Below the pieces are notes generated by a model. It ran no database searches and was not told the DNA's origin. It saw only the letters and a program-made list of their open reading frames with translations. Positions 16,468 through 24,631 of a stretch of DNA of 40,160 bases are shown piece by piece. The number at the start of each line of letters is the position of its first letter. The first letter of the stretch is position 1. The DNA comes from Desulfovibrio sp. OttesenSCG-928-A18. Its GTDB lineage: Bacteria; Desulfobacterota; Desulfovibrionia; Desulfovibrionales; Desulfovibrionaceae. A program made the position numbers and the translations under genes. The DNA is taken from assembly GCA_030267245.1 (NCBI GenBank), contig JAJDJN010000003.1:1-40160 (forward strand), read 5' to 3'.

Positions 16468-17255
16468 ATGTCTTCCGCTCTTTCGTGGTAGACCGGCATC
16501 GCCAACATATAGCCGTCACCACGCATGGTCAGGATTATTTCCGGGTTCCTGGCGTTGTCACGCAATTTTGCCCGCAAACGGCTGATTTGGGCGTCGAGGC
16601 TGCGATCATAAATATCGGGACTGCGAAAAGCGATATGTTCCACAAGCTGATCACGGGTAAGCACCTGTTGCGGGTGTTCGGTAAAAAAGGTCAGCAGCCG
16701 ATATTCAGCCGCGCTGAGTGGAACAACCAAGCCGCTGGGATCAATAAGGTGGCGTGCAGCCAGATTGAGTTTCCATTCCCCAAAACGGAGGAGCGTCAAC
16801 GCATGGGGGGCACTGGGCTCTTCTCTTTCAGGGGGCATGCTGCCGGTTTCCAGGCCGGATTTTGCTTCATGCCCTTCGGAGCGCCGTAAAATAGCCTTGA
16901 TACGGGCAACCAGTTCACGGGTTTCAAACGGTTTCGGCAGGTAATCGTCGCCGCCCAGTTCAAGCCCCACAATTCTGTCGGCGGTTTCATTCAGGGCGCT
17001 GAGAAACAAAACAGGGATTCCCTTGTACGGGGAATTTGACGAGCGCACATCGCGACACAGTGACAATCCATCCTCACCGCGAAGCATAATATCCAGAATG
17101 ACCAGAGAGTATGCGCCGGAGTCCAGTTCTTCAGCCATGCGCTTGCCACAGTCAACGGCAACAGCGTCAAACCCATAGGTTTTCAGCCGTTTTACAAGCA
17201 GATCGCGTATTTCCAGATCGTCATCCACGATCAATATTTTCTGCGTGTCACTCAT
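16464..17255 (-). CDS. OmpR-family response regulator
   Basis: This 263-aa regulator has a receiver domain (acidic pocket in IVDDDLEI, phosphoacceptor D55 in VILDIMLRG, K108 in YLPKPF). A winged-helix effector domain follows (LNLAARHLID, then SAAEYRLLTFF, RDQLVEHIAFR and SLDAQISRLRAKL). I take the ATG at 17255 (MSDTQK), which has AAAGGG about 9 bp upstream; a longer frame would need a TTG at 17282. It is co-translated with the kinase. Three similar sequence blocks (14149, 14921, 17313) lie upstream of two flavin-protein genes and of this operon, so I infer it activates both and itself. Confidence 0.92.
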   Translation of the reverse strand: MSDTQKILIVDDDLEIRDLLVKRLKTYGFDAVAVDCGKRMAEELDSGAYSLVILDIMLRGEDGLSLCRDVRSSNSPYKGIPVLFLSALNETADRIVGLELGGDDYLPKPFETRELVARIKAILRRSEGHEAKSGLETGSMPPEREEPSAPHALTLLRFGEWKLNLAARHLIDPSGLVVPLSAAEYRLLTFFTEHPQQVLTRDQLVEHIAFRSPDIYDRSLDAQISRLRAKLRDNARNPEIILTMRGDGYMLAMPVYHERAEDI

Positions 17256-17312
17256 ACTTTTTACCCTTTCCCATGAGAGCAATTAGCATGTTCGTGTTGG
17301 GGAGGCCAGTAA

Positions 17313-17334
17313 CAAAGTCTGACGGCTGTAAGAG
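17313..17334 (-). promoter_or_regulatory. Operator core C upstream of the response regulator
   Basis: CAAAGTCTGACG (17313-17324) is identical to the core of the block at 14149-14184, and GCTGTAAGAG follows with weaker similarity. TCTGAC and GTCAGA (17339-17344) also form an inverted pair around it. It lies 58-79 bp before the regulator start, suggesting autoregulation. Confidence 0.5.
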
Positions 17335-17387
17335 TTTGTCAGATAGACGGTTGGAAGAAGACGAACGGACTTACGGCTACACTTTTG

Positions 17388-17438
17388 TTCAGAACGCAGA
17401 TACCCCCCCATTTGAGCGGAGGGCATCTGCGTTCTGAA
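17388..17438. repeat. Long perfect inverted repeat between two - strand genes
   Basis: TTCAGAACGCAGAT (17388-17401) is a perfect 14-bp inverse of 17425-17438, and partial C/G pairing extends inward (CCC with GGG). It lies about 80 bp downstream of the metallophosphoesterase stop and upstream of the regulator operon. There is no good T run on either strand. It may be a terminator working with Rho or a structural element. Confidence 0.5.
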
Positions 17439-17516
17439 AGCTCCTATCGGATTTTTGTCTATAGTGTGATCAATTCTTATTGCATGTTGGCTATTCCGGT
17501 CTAAAGTTAATGCCCG

Positions 17517-18608
17517 TTACTCCGGAAGTAATGTGATATGCTGAATTTCGCTGAACGTTCCCAGCCGCATCCAGGGGCCGAAGGTACCTGCTCCCTGTGA
17601 AACCAGCAGAGTCATGCCTCCGACCTGATAGCGCCCCTTGTACATGGGAAAGCGTATATTGGTCAGTATGGTACCGGGAAAGACTTGCCCTCCATGCGTA
17701 TGCCCAGACAGCATCACGTCGATATTCCCTTGCGAAACATACTGCATTCCCACCGGGCTATGGTGGACAAGGACACTCGGCTTGCCGGGGTCGCGGCTGA
17801 TTTTGGGCAGTTCTTCCTCTATGGTCAGATCGTTCACCATATGACTGTCAAACGTCACCCGGTCGGCGTTCATGTATTCCATGCCGATGAGCTGAATGCC
17901 GTGCGTTTCCACCATTTCGGATCGCAAAATGCGTATGCCCGCATCGGCGATCAGCTCTAGAGCTTTCGGGGTGTCCAGATAGAATTCGTGGTTGCCGGTG
18001 GTGAAATACTGCTCGGCAACCACGTTTTTCAGTGGCGCAAATATCTCCTGGTGCAGAGCGATATTACTGTCAACCATATCGCCGTTAAAAAGAACAATGT
18101 CCGGTTTATGTTGTTCGATCGCGGCGACAACTGTTTTGAGATAACCTTCGCTCCGTTGCGCACCCAGATGCAGATCCGGGATGTGGAATATGCTGACAGG
18201 CGCGAGCAGGCCTTTGACCCTGATATCATGGTACGTCACCGTAAACGACTGGGCCTGGAAAAAGCCGAAGCCGATAAAGCCCAGGCAGGCCAGGATACCG
18301 ATCAGGGCGACTCTCTTGCCTGAAAACCGCTTCAGAACAGGGCTCAAAACATGAGTGGCAATCAGATACAGGAACAAATACACCTGGAATATGAAGGCCA
18401 GCCCCAGCACGTTATAGAGAAAGGCCGAGGCGGGATTGTCCAAAGTGTACATACCCGTTACCAGAATTCCGTAAAATCCGGCGACCAGTAAAAAGGCAAC
18501 AAGTTGCCAAGGCCAGGCCCGTTTAAGACCAAGCAGTCGTTTGAGTCTGAAAGGGACGTACCAGGCGGAAAATGCCAATGCCAGCAGGCTGATGATAGTT
18601 AAGACCAT
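17517..18608 (-). CDS. Membrane metallophosphoesterase (YkuE/YaeI-like)
   Basis: This 363-aa protein has three or four N-terminal transmembrane helices (about 1-130) and then a calcineurin-like phosphoesterase domain. All metal motifs are present: HIPDLHLGA, FNGDMVDS, TGNHEFY, VLVHHSP and SGHTHGGQ. Family members act on phospholipid or lipid-A-type phosphates at the membrane; the substrate here is unknown. It is the last gene of a leftward group that ends before the inverted repeat at 17388. The start has a distant GGAG only. Confidence 0.88.
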   Translation of the reverse strand: MVLTIISLLALAFSAWYVPFRLKRLLGLKRAWPWQLVAFLLVAGFYGILVTGMYTLDNPASAFLYNVLGLAFIFQVYLFLYLIATHVLSPVLKRFSGKRVALIGILACLGFIGFGFFQAQSFTVTYHDIRVKGLLAPVSIFHIPDLHLGAQRSEGYLKTVVAAIEQHKPDIVLFNGDMVDSNIALHQEIFAPLKNVVAEQYFTTGNHEFYLDTPKALELIADAGIRILRSEMVETHGIQLIGMEYMNADRVTFDSHMVNDLTIEEELPKISRDPGKPSVLVHHSPVGMQYVSQGNIDVMLSGHTHGGQVFPGTILTNIRFPMYKGRYQVGGMTLLVSQGAGTFGPWMRLGTFSEIQHITLLPE

Positions 18609-18656
18609 AGGGTATTCAGTCTCCGATCAAAGAGTTTTTCACCTGGATGTGGCGTA

Positions 18657-19385
18657 CTACCGGCGGGCAGCCAGGACTTTTTCGAGCACGGAGGCGGCGA
18701 TCTGTCCTTCCTGCTTGCCTACTTTGTTTTCGATCACTGTGACAAAATGCTTCATCTGCCCTTCCGTAAGCCCTACATTCATGGACGCTCCAAGGTGGAA
18801 TTGGAGTTGACCGGCAGTTCCGGACATGGCGGCAAGAGCGGAAATGGTTGCAAGTTCACGGGTCTGAAAGTCCAGAACATCGCGGGCGAAAATATCCGCG
18901 AACAGGTGTTCCTTCAAAAACGTATCAATGGCGGGCGTAAAAACCTGATAGCCGCTGGTGGGCGGAATGGCAGCTTGTCCGGCAAGCTGTGCTCGCGTTT
19001 TCGCGCCGTATTCGTCTTTATTGATGTCTGCCGGAATGGGGCTGGCTTCCCTGCCAACCGTATCTTTGATGCCTTTAGCCTGCCGTTCGTCCATAACGGC
19101 CATAAAGGTATGGATGCCGTTCAGACTGCGTGGGAAACCTGTATAGGCGTAAAGCTGGATAAGCACTTCCTTGATTTCGTTGACGGTCAGCCCAGCTTCC
19201 AGTGCTTCCACAAGGGCGGGTTTCAGTTTGTCCAGGTCGCCGTTGGCCGTATAGGCAGAAATGGCGACGATACTCTGCTGTCTGGCATTCAGTTCGTTGT
19301 GCATGGTTTGCGCTCCCGCAATATGTGATAGACATAAAATGGAAATGAAAGCCGCCGACGCTATTATTGATATGTTTATGCGCAT
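18657..19385 (-). CDS. Exported carboxymuconolactone-decarboxylase-family protein (two CMD repeats)
   Basis: This 242-aa protein has a signal peptide (cleaved after IAGA) and two AhpD-like repeats. The first holds AISAYTANGDLDKLKPALVE, then ALEAGLTVNEIKEVLIQLYA; the second holds RELATISALAAMSG. No CxxC redox pair is present, so alkylhydroperoxidase activity of the AhpD kind is unlikely. It closely resembles the C-terminal half of the cupin-CMD fusion at 11844-13448. RBS GGAGAG lies 8 bp before the ATG. Function is unknown; such proteins often sit beside hydrolases, flavodoxins and AraC regulators. Confidence 0.85.
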   Translation of the reverse strand: MRINISIIASAAFISILCLSHIAGAQTMHNELNARQQSIVAISAYTANGDLDKLKPALVEALEAGLTVNEIKEVLIQLYAYTGFPRSLNGIHTFMAVMDERQAKGIKDTVGREASPIPADINKDEYGAKTRAQLAGQAAIPPTSGYQVFTPAIDTFLKEHLFADIFARDVLDFQTRELATISALAAMSGTAGQLQFHLGASMNVGLTEGQMKHFVTVIENKVGKQEGQIAASVLEKVLAARR

Positions 19386-19420
19386 GATCTTCTCTCCAAC
19401 GCTTAAAAGCGGTCATTTAC

Positions 19421-19849
19421 TTACTTGTTCAAAAGTTCAAATGTGACATCCACATCGCCCGTCCGGGAGAACAGTTCGACTCCGGAATCAATGCGCCCGA
19501 TTTTTTGAAGATTGCTGATGACCTCGCCGTTTTGCTTATAAAAAATGACGAGGCTATGACGCGGCGTCCAATAGCCGATGTCGCCGACTTCATACCCGCT
19601 GCGGCTTGCTTCCTCCGCAGGCAGAGCTTCCGGGAAGTGGTAGCACATCTCTCTTGCGTACAAATCTTCCATGGGAACGGTCAGTGGAAAACGGCGGATC
19701 AGACTCCGGGTTGTGGCGTTGTCCAAAAAGGTCGCCGTAAGCGTCTCTTTGCCAACGGTAATTTTTACCTTGATGCCCGGCTCCGCAGCAGTGGCAGTTC
19801 CCGTTAGAGCTGTGACCAGCATGAGGCCGAGGAGTGCTGCTTTGATCAT
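19421..19849 (-). CDS. Exported cyclophilin-like-fold protein
   Basis: The protein has about 142 residues with a signal peptide (MIKAALLGLMLVTALTGTAT, then AAE). The segments KITVGKETLTATFLDNATTR and YEVGDIGYWTPRHSLVIFY are typical of the cyclophilin-like family found in oxidoreductase clusters. I use the ATG at 19849, which has AAGGGGAA upstream; a frame reaching 19963 would overlap the transporter gene and begin with non-protein-like sequence. The ATG overlaps the transporter stop as ATGA, so the two are translationally coupled. Confidence 0.8.
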   Translation of the reverse strand: MIKAALLGLMLVTALTGTATAAEPGIKVKITVGKETLTATFLDNATTRSLIRRFPLTVPMEDLYAREMCYHFPEALPAEEASRSGYEVGDIGYWTPRHSLVIFYKQNGEVISNLQKIGRIDSGVELFSRTGDVDVTFELLNK

Positions 19850-21012
19850 AGTATTCCCCTTGTTGTTTGCCGGTTTTTCCAAAGATGAATGCCAAAGGCC
19901 GCAAGACTGACCACAACTCCTGTCATGGAGAGGGCCGTCCACCCGTGGCTGCTGTAGAGCCACGGCCCAAATGCCGAGCCCAGCGCACCGCCACTGAACA
20001 TGCAGGAGATATACAGCGCGTTAAGCCTGCTTCGTGCTTCCGCCCGCATGGATATAACCGTTTGTTGCGTAACGACGCTCGCGCCATGGGTGCCGGAATC
20101 CAACAGAAGCATCGCAACAGCGAATAGAGCCGCGTGAAAACCGAAAACCGGCGTAAGCAAAAAAGCTGTGCATGACAGCACAACCGCAACGGAGGCGGTA
20201 ATAAAGCCGAGGCCGCGATCCGTCAGTCTCCCGGCCATGATTGCGCATACCGGTGCGACAAGGCTGGCCATGGAAAACAGTGTGATGTCCTGCTGCGTGT
20301 AGCCCAATTCACTTTTCAAAAATGTCGGGGCAGCGGCCCAGAACATTCCGAATCCGAAAAACACCAGGGCCATGAACAACAAGCGGGAACGCAGTTCCGG
20401 CATATCCCGCAGCAGCAGCGGCATGGAGCGCAGTATGCCGATATACCCTGCGCTGGTGGATGAAGGATGTTTCGCCGGAAGGAAGCGGACAAAAATCAGT
20501 CCGACCGCCGCCATAAGCACGGCAAAGATCTGAAAATACGCTCGCCAGGAAAACATTCCGGCAACCATACTGGAAAGGGGCCGTGAAACGGCTATCCCAA
20601 GCACCGCTCCAGCGGCCAGGACGCCGAAAGTTCGTCCTCTGACTGCATCCTCGGCCAACCCTGTGCCGTATGGAATGAGCACCTGCACTACCGATGTGCA
20701 GAGTCCCAGGCCGAACATGGAGGCCAGAAATACGCTTTGTCCGTTTACGAGACCTGCCGCCAGCAGCACCAGAGCATCCCCGAAAAGCAGCACTGCCATG
20801 AGGCGTTTGTTCTCCAGCATGTCGCCCATGGGCGTGATAAAAAGAACGCCGCAGCAGTACCCGGCTTGCGCAAGCGTCACGATAAGCCCGCTGGCTGCCT
20901 GCTCAAGCCCGATATCCTGCGCTATTTCCGCCAGTAGCGGCTGCGTGGAGTACAGGTTCGTGAGGATCAGCCCGCAGGAGAGCGCAAGAAAAAGAGTCAA
21001 TCGGGATGACAT
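19846..21012 (-). CDS. MFS transporter
   Basis: This 388-aa polytopic protein has about 12 hydrophobic segments and the major-facilitator loop sequence ITPMGDMLENKRLM between TM2 and TM3. PYGTGLAEDAVRGRTFGVLA is the central loop. It resembles DHA1/AraJ-like drug or metabolite efflux carriers. It probably exports or imports the small molecule that the island acts on, but the substrate cannot be read from sequence. It is coupled to the cyclophilin-like gene by an ATGA overlap. Confidence 0.88.
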   Translation of the reverse strand: MSSRLTLFLALSCGLILTNLYSTQPLLAEIAQDIGLEQAASGLIVTLAQAGYCCGVLFITPMGDMLENKRLMAVLLFGDALVLLAAGLVNGQSVFLASMFGLGLCTSVVQVLIPYGTGLAEDAVRGRTFGVLAAGAVLGIAVSRPLSSMVAGMFSWRAYFQIFAVLMAAVGLIFVRFLPAKHPSSTSAGYIGILRSMPLLLRDMPELRSRLLFMALVFFGFGMFWAAAPTFLKSELGYTQQDITLFSMASLVAPVCAIMAGRLTDRGLGFITASVAVVLSCTAFLLTPVFGFHAALFAVAMLLLDSGTHGASVVTQQTVISMRAEARSRLNALYISCMFSGGALGSAFGPWLYSSHGWTALSMTGVVVSLAAFGIHLWKNRQTTRGIL

Positions 21013-21060
21013 GGCCTACAGAATCCCCTTATTCGGTATGGGTTTACGCTGCTCCAACAG

Positions 21061-21570
21061 TTATTTGCCGCCTTTGTACTGTTCATCCGTTACCGGTTCC
21101 ATCCAGTCCACATTCTTCCCATCGGGCAAAGCTCCGGTAAGAGCGATATGCGTCATGGACGAGGTGGGCAACGCTCCATGCCAGTGTTTGATATCCTTTG
21201 GACACCAAAGCGCATCCCCGGCTTTGAATTCTTCAATTTTTCCGTCTGCCGTGCCGGTAAGCCCCACGCCCTCCGTTACAATCAAATGCTGCCCCGTGGG
21301 GTGCGTATGCCAGTGAGATCGGGCTCCCGCTTCAAAGGTCACATAGGCCGCGCCGAAAGGAGCGTCCGGATGTTTGGGGCCGAACAGAGGGCGTATGGTG
21401 ACGTTGCCGGTAAACCATTCAGCCGGGCCTTTCATGGATGGTTGCGAACCAGCCCGGATAATTTCTTGCGACTGCTTTGTGTCTTTTACGTCTTGAGCGG
21501 CCATGGCTTCTCCTCCAAAAATGATTGATCCGACTACCAGAGCCGTAATTGTGAATAAAAACTGCCGCAT
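21061..21570 (-). CDS. Exported single-domain cupin
   Basis: This 169-aa protein has a signal peptide (cleaved near EAMA). One cupin barrel carries a complete metal-binding set: HWHTHPTGQHLIV with its downstream Glu region, and KHWHGALP. It is clearly related to each cupin half of the fusion at 11844-13448 (shared VTDEQY/VTDAQY tail and SxTHIAL pattern). RBS AAGGAG lies 5 bp from the ATG. Enzymatic role is unknown; similar proteins occur beside CMD proteins, alpha/beta hydrolases and flavodoxins. Confidence 0.85.
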   Translation of the reverse strand: MRQFLFTITALVVGSIIFGGEAMAAQDVKDTKQSQEIIRAGSQPSMKGPAEWFTGNVTIRPLFGPKHPDAPFGAAYVTFEAGARSHWHTHPTGQHLIVTEGVGLTGTADGKIEEFKAGDALWCPKDIKHWHGALPTSSMTHIALTGALPDGKNVDWMEPVTDEQYKGGK

Positions 21571-21606
21571 ACTTACTCCTTATGAGAATAATACATTTTG
21601 ATACGT

Positions 21607-22368
21607 TCAGATAATCGTATAGCCGCCGTCCACAGCCAGCGACTGACCGATAACAAAAGTGGAAAGTGGACTGCACAGCCATAAAACCGTGTCAGCGATT
21701 TCACCGGCTGCTCCTAATCTGCCAATGGGCTGGGCTTTTACGGCATCTTCCTTTACTAGGTTTCCCGATGCGAACATGGCTTCGACCATCGGTGTCTCAA
21801 TAGTTCCGGGGCAGACCGCATTGATGCGGATGCCCTTTACGCCGTACTCCAGGGCCGCGCTTTTGGTCAGCCCGAGAACGCCGTGCTTGGCCGCGTGGTA
21901 GGCGGCGCGGCCCGGCAGCCCGACAAGGCCTCCCAGAGAAGAGCAGTTGACGATGCACCCGCTTCCCTGCTTACGCATCTGGAGCAGTTCATACTTCATG
22001 CAGAGCCATACCGCCCTGAGATTGACGGCCATTACCCTGTCCCATTCCTCCGCCTCCAGGTCAGCGGTATCCGTGACAGGGCTTTGTATCCCGGCGTTGT
22101 TATAGGCAGCGTCCAGCCGCCCGTAGGTATCAACGGCTTTCTCCACCATTTCCCTGACCTGCCGCTCGTCCGCCACGTCACAGCGGAAACCGTGAGCTTT
22201 CAGGCCGTTTCTGGTGAACTTGTCCGCCTCTTCTCTGACCAATGCTTCATTGACGTCTGTCATCACAACTGCGGCTCCGGCCTCTGCAAATTTTTTGGCG
22301 GTTTCGAGTCCCATGCCCGAAGCTGCGCCCGTCACCAGCGCCACTTGTCCTTCAAAAGATATGTTCAT
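21607..22368 (-). CDS. Short-chain dehydrogenase/reductase (SDR)
   Basis: This 253-aa classical SDR has the cofactor loop TGAASGMGLETAKKFAE, the NNAG motif (AYNNAGIQSP), the catalytic Ser in NCSSLGGL and Tyr/Lys in YHAAKHG, and a PGTIETPMVE loop. An Asp after the second strand (TDVNEA) favours NAD(H). It oxidises or reduces a small alcohol or ketone in the cytoplasm. RBS AAGGAG lies 6 bp before the ATG. It overlaps the end of the DUF4405 gene upstream by 17 bp, indicating one operon. Confidence 0.92.
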   Translation of the reverse strand: MNISFEGQVALVTGAASGMGLETAKKFAEAGAAVVMTDVNEALVREEADKFTRNGLKAHGFRCDVADERQVREMVEKAVDTYGRLDAAYNNAGIQSPVTDTADLEAEEWDRVMAVNLRAVWLCMKYELLQMRKQGSGCIVNCSSLGGLVGLPGRAAYHAAKHGVLGLTKSAALEYGVKGIRINAVCPGTIETPMVEAMFASGNLVKEDAVKAQPIGRLGAAGEIADTVLWLCSPLSTFVIGQSLAVDGGYTII

Positions 22369-23113
22369 GCTCTTCTCCTTGCTGTAATGGGCTGGACACT
22401 GACTCTTTACCGGTAGTCAGCGACTGTCTCCTTGATAATTGTTGTAAAATTTTCAGGGCATAATGGGCGACAAAAGCATACATTCCCATAATTGCCAGAT
22501 TACAGGCGTAAAAGAATACGAGCGGCCAGTCCGGGTTCCAGAAATCGAATGAAAACCCCAGGAACAGCTTTGAGGCCATGTCGCGTTCATAGGATGCCCA
22601 CATGCCAAGCCCGGCAATGACTATGGCGAGAACCCGAAGCGGGAGCGCGGCGGATTTGCGTGTACCATTCCCGCCGAACGCTTTTCTGGCGGCAACCATG
22701 ATTATGTCCCAATGCAGCCCGGCATGGATACCAACGAGTATCAGACCCCAATATGCGGCAAGGCTGTGAATCTGCCTGACGCCATCGCCATCAATGAACC
22801 GGGAAAAGCCAAAAATATGGCGGGAATTCAGAACGCCGCATACGCATAACGCTGCCATTACCGCCACGAGGGCAAGGTTGGTGATGGTGCCGACGGCTCG
22901 GCGGGCGCTGTACGTTCCCGCAAAGAGGTTTTTGTACCATCCCCAATTCCAGATGGTATGCAGGGCGAGCAGGACGCAGAACAGGACACCGATCCACTCG
23001 TGCGCTTCGCGCCCTGTTGCGCGGAAGCCCAGTGAGGAAACGAGCAACAAAACCATTGCGCCGTCTATGGTGAATCGTGCTGCCAACCGGGGCGTCCTGA
23101 GCAGGCGTCTCAT
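22352..23113 (-). CDS. DUF4405 membrane protein (cytochrome b-like)
   Basis: This 253-aa protein has five or six transmembrane segments and conserved histidines in helices (HEWIGVLFCVLLALHTIWNW, QIHSLAAYWGLILVGIHAGL). These patterns are those of DUF4405 proteins, thought to resemble haem-b-binding cytochrome b561-type subunits. It could pass electrons across the inner membrane to the exported flavodoxin encoded immediately upstream (ATGA overlap at 23110-23113). That pairing is inference. Confidence 0.8.
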   Translation of the reverse strand: MRRLLRTPRLAARFTIDGAMVLLLVSSLGFRATGREAHEWIGVLFCVLLALHTIWNWGWYKNLFAGTYSARRAVGTITNLALVAVMAALCVCGVLNSRHIFGFSRFIDGDGVRQIHSLAAYWGLILVGIHAGLHWDIIMVAARKAFGGNGTRKSAALPLRVLAIVIAGLGMWASYERDMASKLFLGFSFDFWNPDWPLVFFYACNLAIMGMYAFVAHYALKILQQLSRRQSLTTGKESVSSPLQQGEEHEHIF

Positions 23114-23709
23114 GCGCCCAGCCCGTTTTTCTGGAACCAGTTGTCGATGTCGCGCGACAACGAACTTCCGCCGCTATAGTGAACCGAGAGGCCTTCCGTG
23201 ATTTTCGCTCCAGGGGCGAGCTTGGCGATATCCGTGACACTCTGGCCGAGGCGTCCGCCGCCATGGCTGCAAAACGGCGCGATAATTTTCCCGGAAAAAT
23301 CGTATGACTCCAACAAGGTCGCTATGGGCATGGGTATGGTGGCCCACCAGTTGGGGTAGCCCAGATAGACCACGTCATATTGGCTGATATCCGCTATTTT
23401 CGTTTTCAGCTCTGGTCTGGCCTCCTGCCGCTGATCCCGCTGGGCTTCGTCAAGGCAGGTGTTATAATTGGTGGAGTAAGGCTTTACGAGTTCAAGTTCG
23501 ATCAGGTCGCCGCCGACTTTTTTATGAATCTCTGTGGCAACGCCTCTGGTGTTTCCCGACCATGAATAGAAGATGACCAAGGCTTTTTTTCCTCCTGCTT
23601 CTGCCGCTATGGCGTTTTGGGGAAAGGCTCCGCCTATAAGAAGCGAGCCGGTGACAGCCGCTCCGGCTGCGAGTATTGTAAAAACAAAATTGCGACGATT
23701 CATTTTCAT
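23110..23709 (-). CDS. Tat- or Sec-exported flavodoxin
   Basis: This 199-aa protein has an N-terminus with twin arginines (MNRRNFVFTILAAGAAVTGS) and an AIAA cleavage region, suggesting Tat export. The flavodoxin core shows FYSWSGNTRGVA (FMN-phosphate loop), YLGYPNWWATIPMP and FCSHGGGRLGQS. Tat transport would allow export with FMN already bound. It overlaps the DUF4405 membrane protein gene, a possible electron donor. RBS GGAG lies 7 bp before the first ATG (23709); a second ATG at 23703 is also possible. It is related to the flavodoxin at 13494-14057. Confidence 0.86.
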   Translation of the reverse strand: MKMNRRNFVFTILAAGAAVTGSLLIGGAFPQNAIAAEAGGKKALVIFYSWSGNTRGVATEIHKKVGGDLIELELVKPYSTNYNTCLDEAQRDQRQEARPELKTKIADISQYDVVYLGYPNWWATIPMPIATLLESYDFSGKIIAPFCSHGGGRLGQSVTDIAKLAPGAKITEGLSVHYSGGSSLSRDIDNWFQKNGLGA

Positions 23710-23739
23710 AGTGTTACTCCGTATGGATGTGGCGCACGG

Positions 23740-24618
23740 CTATTCCGCGTTACGGGCAAGCCGGAACCCTATGTTGAATGCTTTATTGAACGGCGAAAAC
23801 GCGGCCCTGTACGCGGAGCGGAGATGCTTGGCAAAATCATTCCAGCCGCCCCCACGGTTGACGCGAAAGGTTCCTTCCCCCGGCCCTGCCGGATTGGTCT
23901 GCGCTTCTGTGGGATAGGAGCCGTAATAATCCCATACCCATTCGCCGACATTGCCGTGCATGTCATAAAGCCCGAACTTGTTAGGCGAAAAACTGCCAAC
24001 GGCAACGGTGGTTTCTCTGTACCGCCCCGGCTTGGTGTCCAGTTTTCCCTGTGAGAAATAATTGCCCTCGATCATATAGGGATAGTGCCCGTAGTAATTT
24101 GCCTCTTCGGGGCTTATGGAGTTTTCGGTATTGAACGGCGTGGTCGTTCCCGCACGGGCTGCATACTCCCACTCCGCCTCGGTCGGCAGCCGGTATCCGT
24201 TTGCGCTCCGCTCCCATGCGACAGTCATTGCCTCGCCGGAACCGCTGACTGTGTATGCGGGCGTCAACCCGTCTTTGTTGCTGAGTGCGTTGCAATACAG
24301 CACCGCTTCAAACCAGGTGACGTTTTCCACCGGCAGGTTGGAACCTTTGAACATTCCCGGCTCGCTTCCCATCAGGTCTTTGTACTGTTCCTGCGTGACT
24401 TCATACCTGCCGATATAAAAATCCCGGAGCGTGACCTGATGCTGCGTTTCATCCTTTTTGCGCCACGATTCATCAGCAGGACTGCCCATAGTGAAGGTGC
24501 CGCCCTTTATGAGTACGATCTCCGTCTTGCTGGTGCGCACAAGTTCCGCCGCCTGGCAAAGTGCTGGAACAAAAAATACAGCCGCCGCTATGATGGTTGG
24601 TATGAGTATGGTTTTCAT
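23740..24618 (-). CDS. Exported SUMF1/formylglycine-enzyme-like domain protein
   Basis: This 292-aa protein has a signal peptide (cleaved after LCQA) and one SUMF1-type domain. It contains IKGGTFTMGSP, RYEVTQEQYKDLMG, NVTWFEAVLYCNALS, RLPTEAEWEYAARAG, DMHGNVGEWVWD and NRGGGWND through GFRLARN. The catalytic cysteines of true formylglycine-generating enzymes are not present where expected (GGGWNDFAKH instead of a Cys-bearing segment). It is probably a structural or ligand-binding homologue rather than a sulfatase activator. No sulfatase gene is nearby. RBS GGAG lies 7 bp before the ATG. Confidence 0.86.
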   Translation of the reverse strand: MKTILIPTIIAAAVFFVPALCQAAELVRTSKTEIVLIKGGTFTMGSPADESWRKKDETQHQVTLRDFYIGRYEVTQEQYKDLMGSEPGMFKGSNLPVENVTWFEAVLYCNALSNKDGLTPAYTVSGSGEAMTVAWERSANGYRLPTEAEWEYAARAGTTTPFNTENSISPEEANYYGHYPYMIEGNYFSQGKLDTKPGRYRETTVAVGSFSPNKFGLYDMHGNVGEWVWDYYGSYPTEAQTNPAGPGEGTFRVNRGGGWNDFAKHLRSAYRAAFSPFNKAFNIGFRLARNAE

Positions 24619-24631
24619 GGACTTCTCCAGA

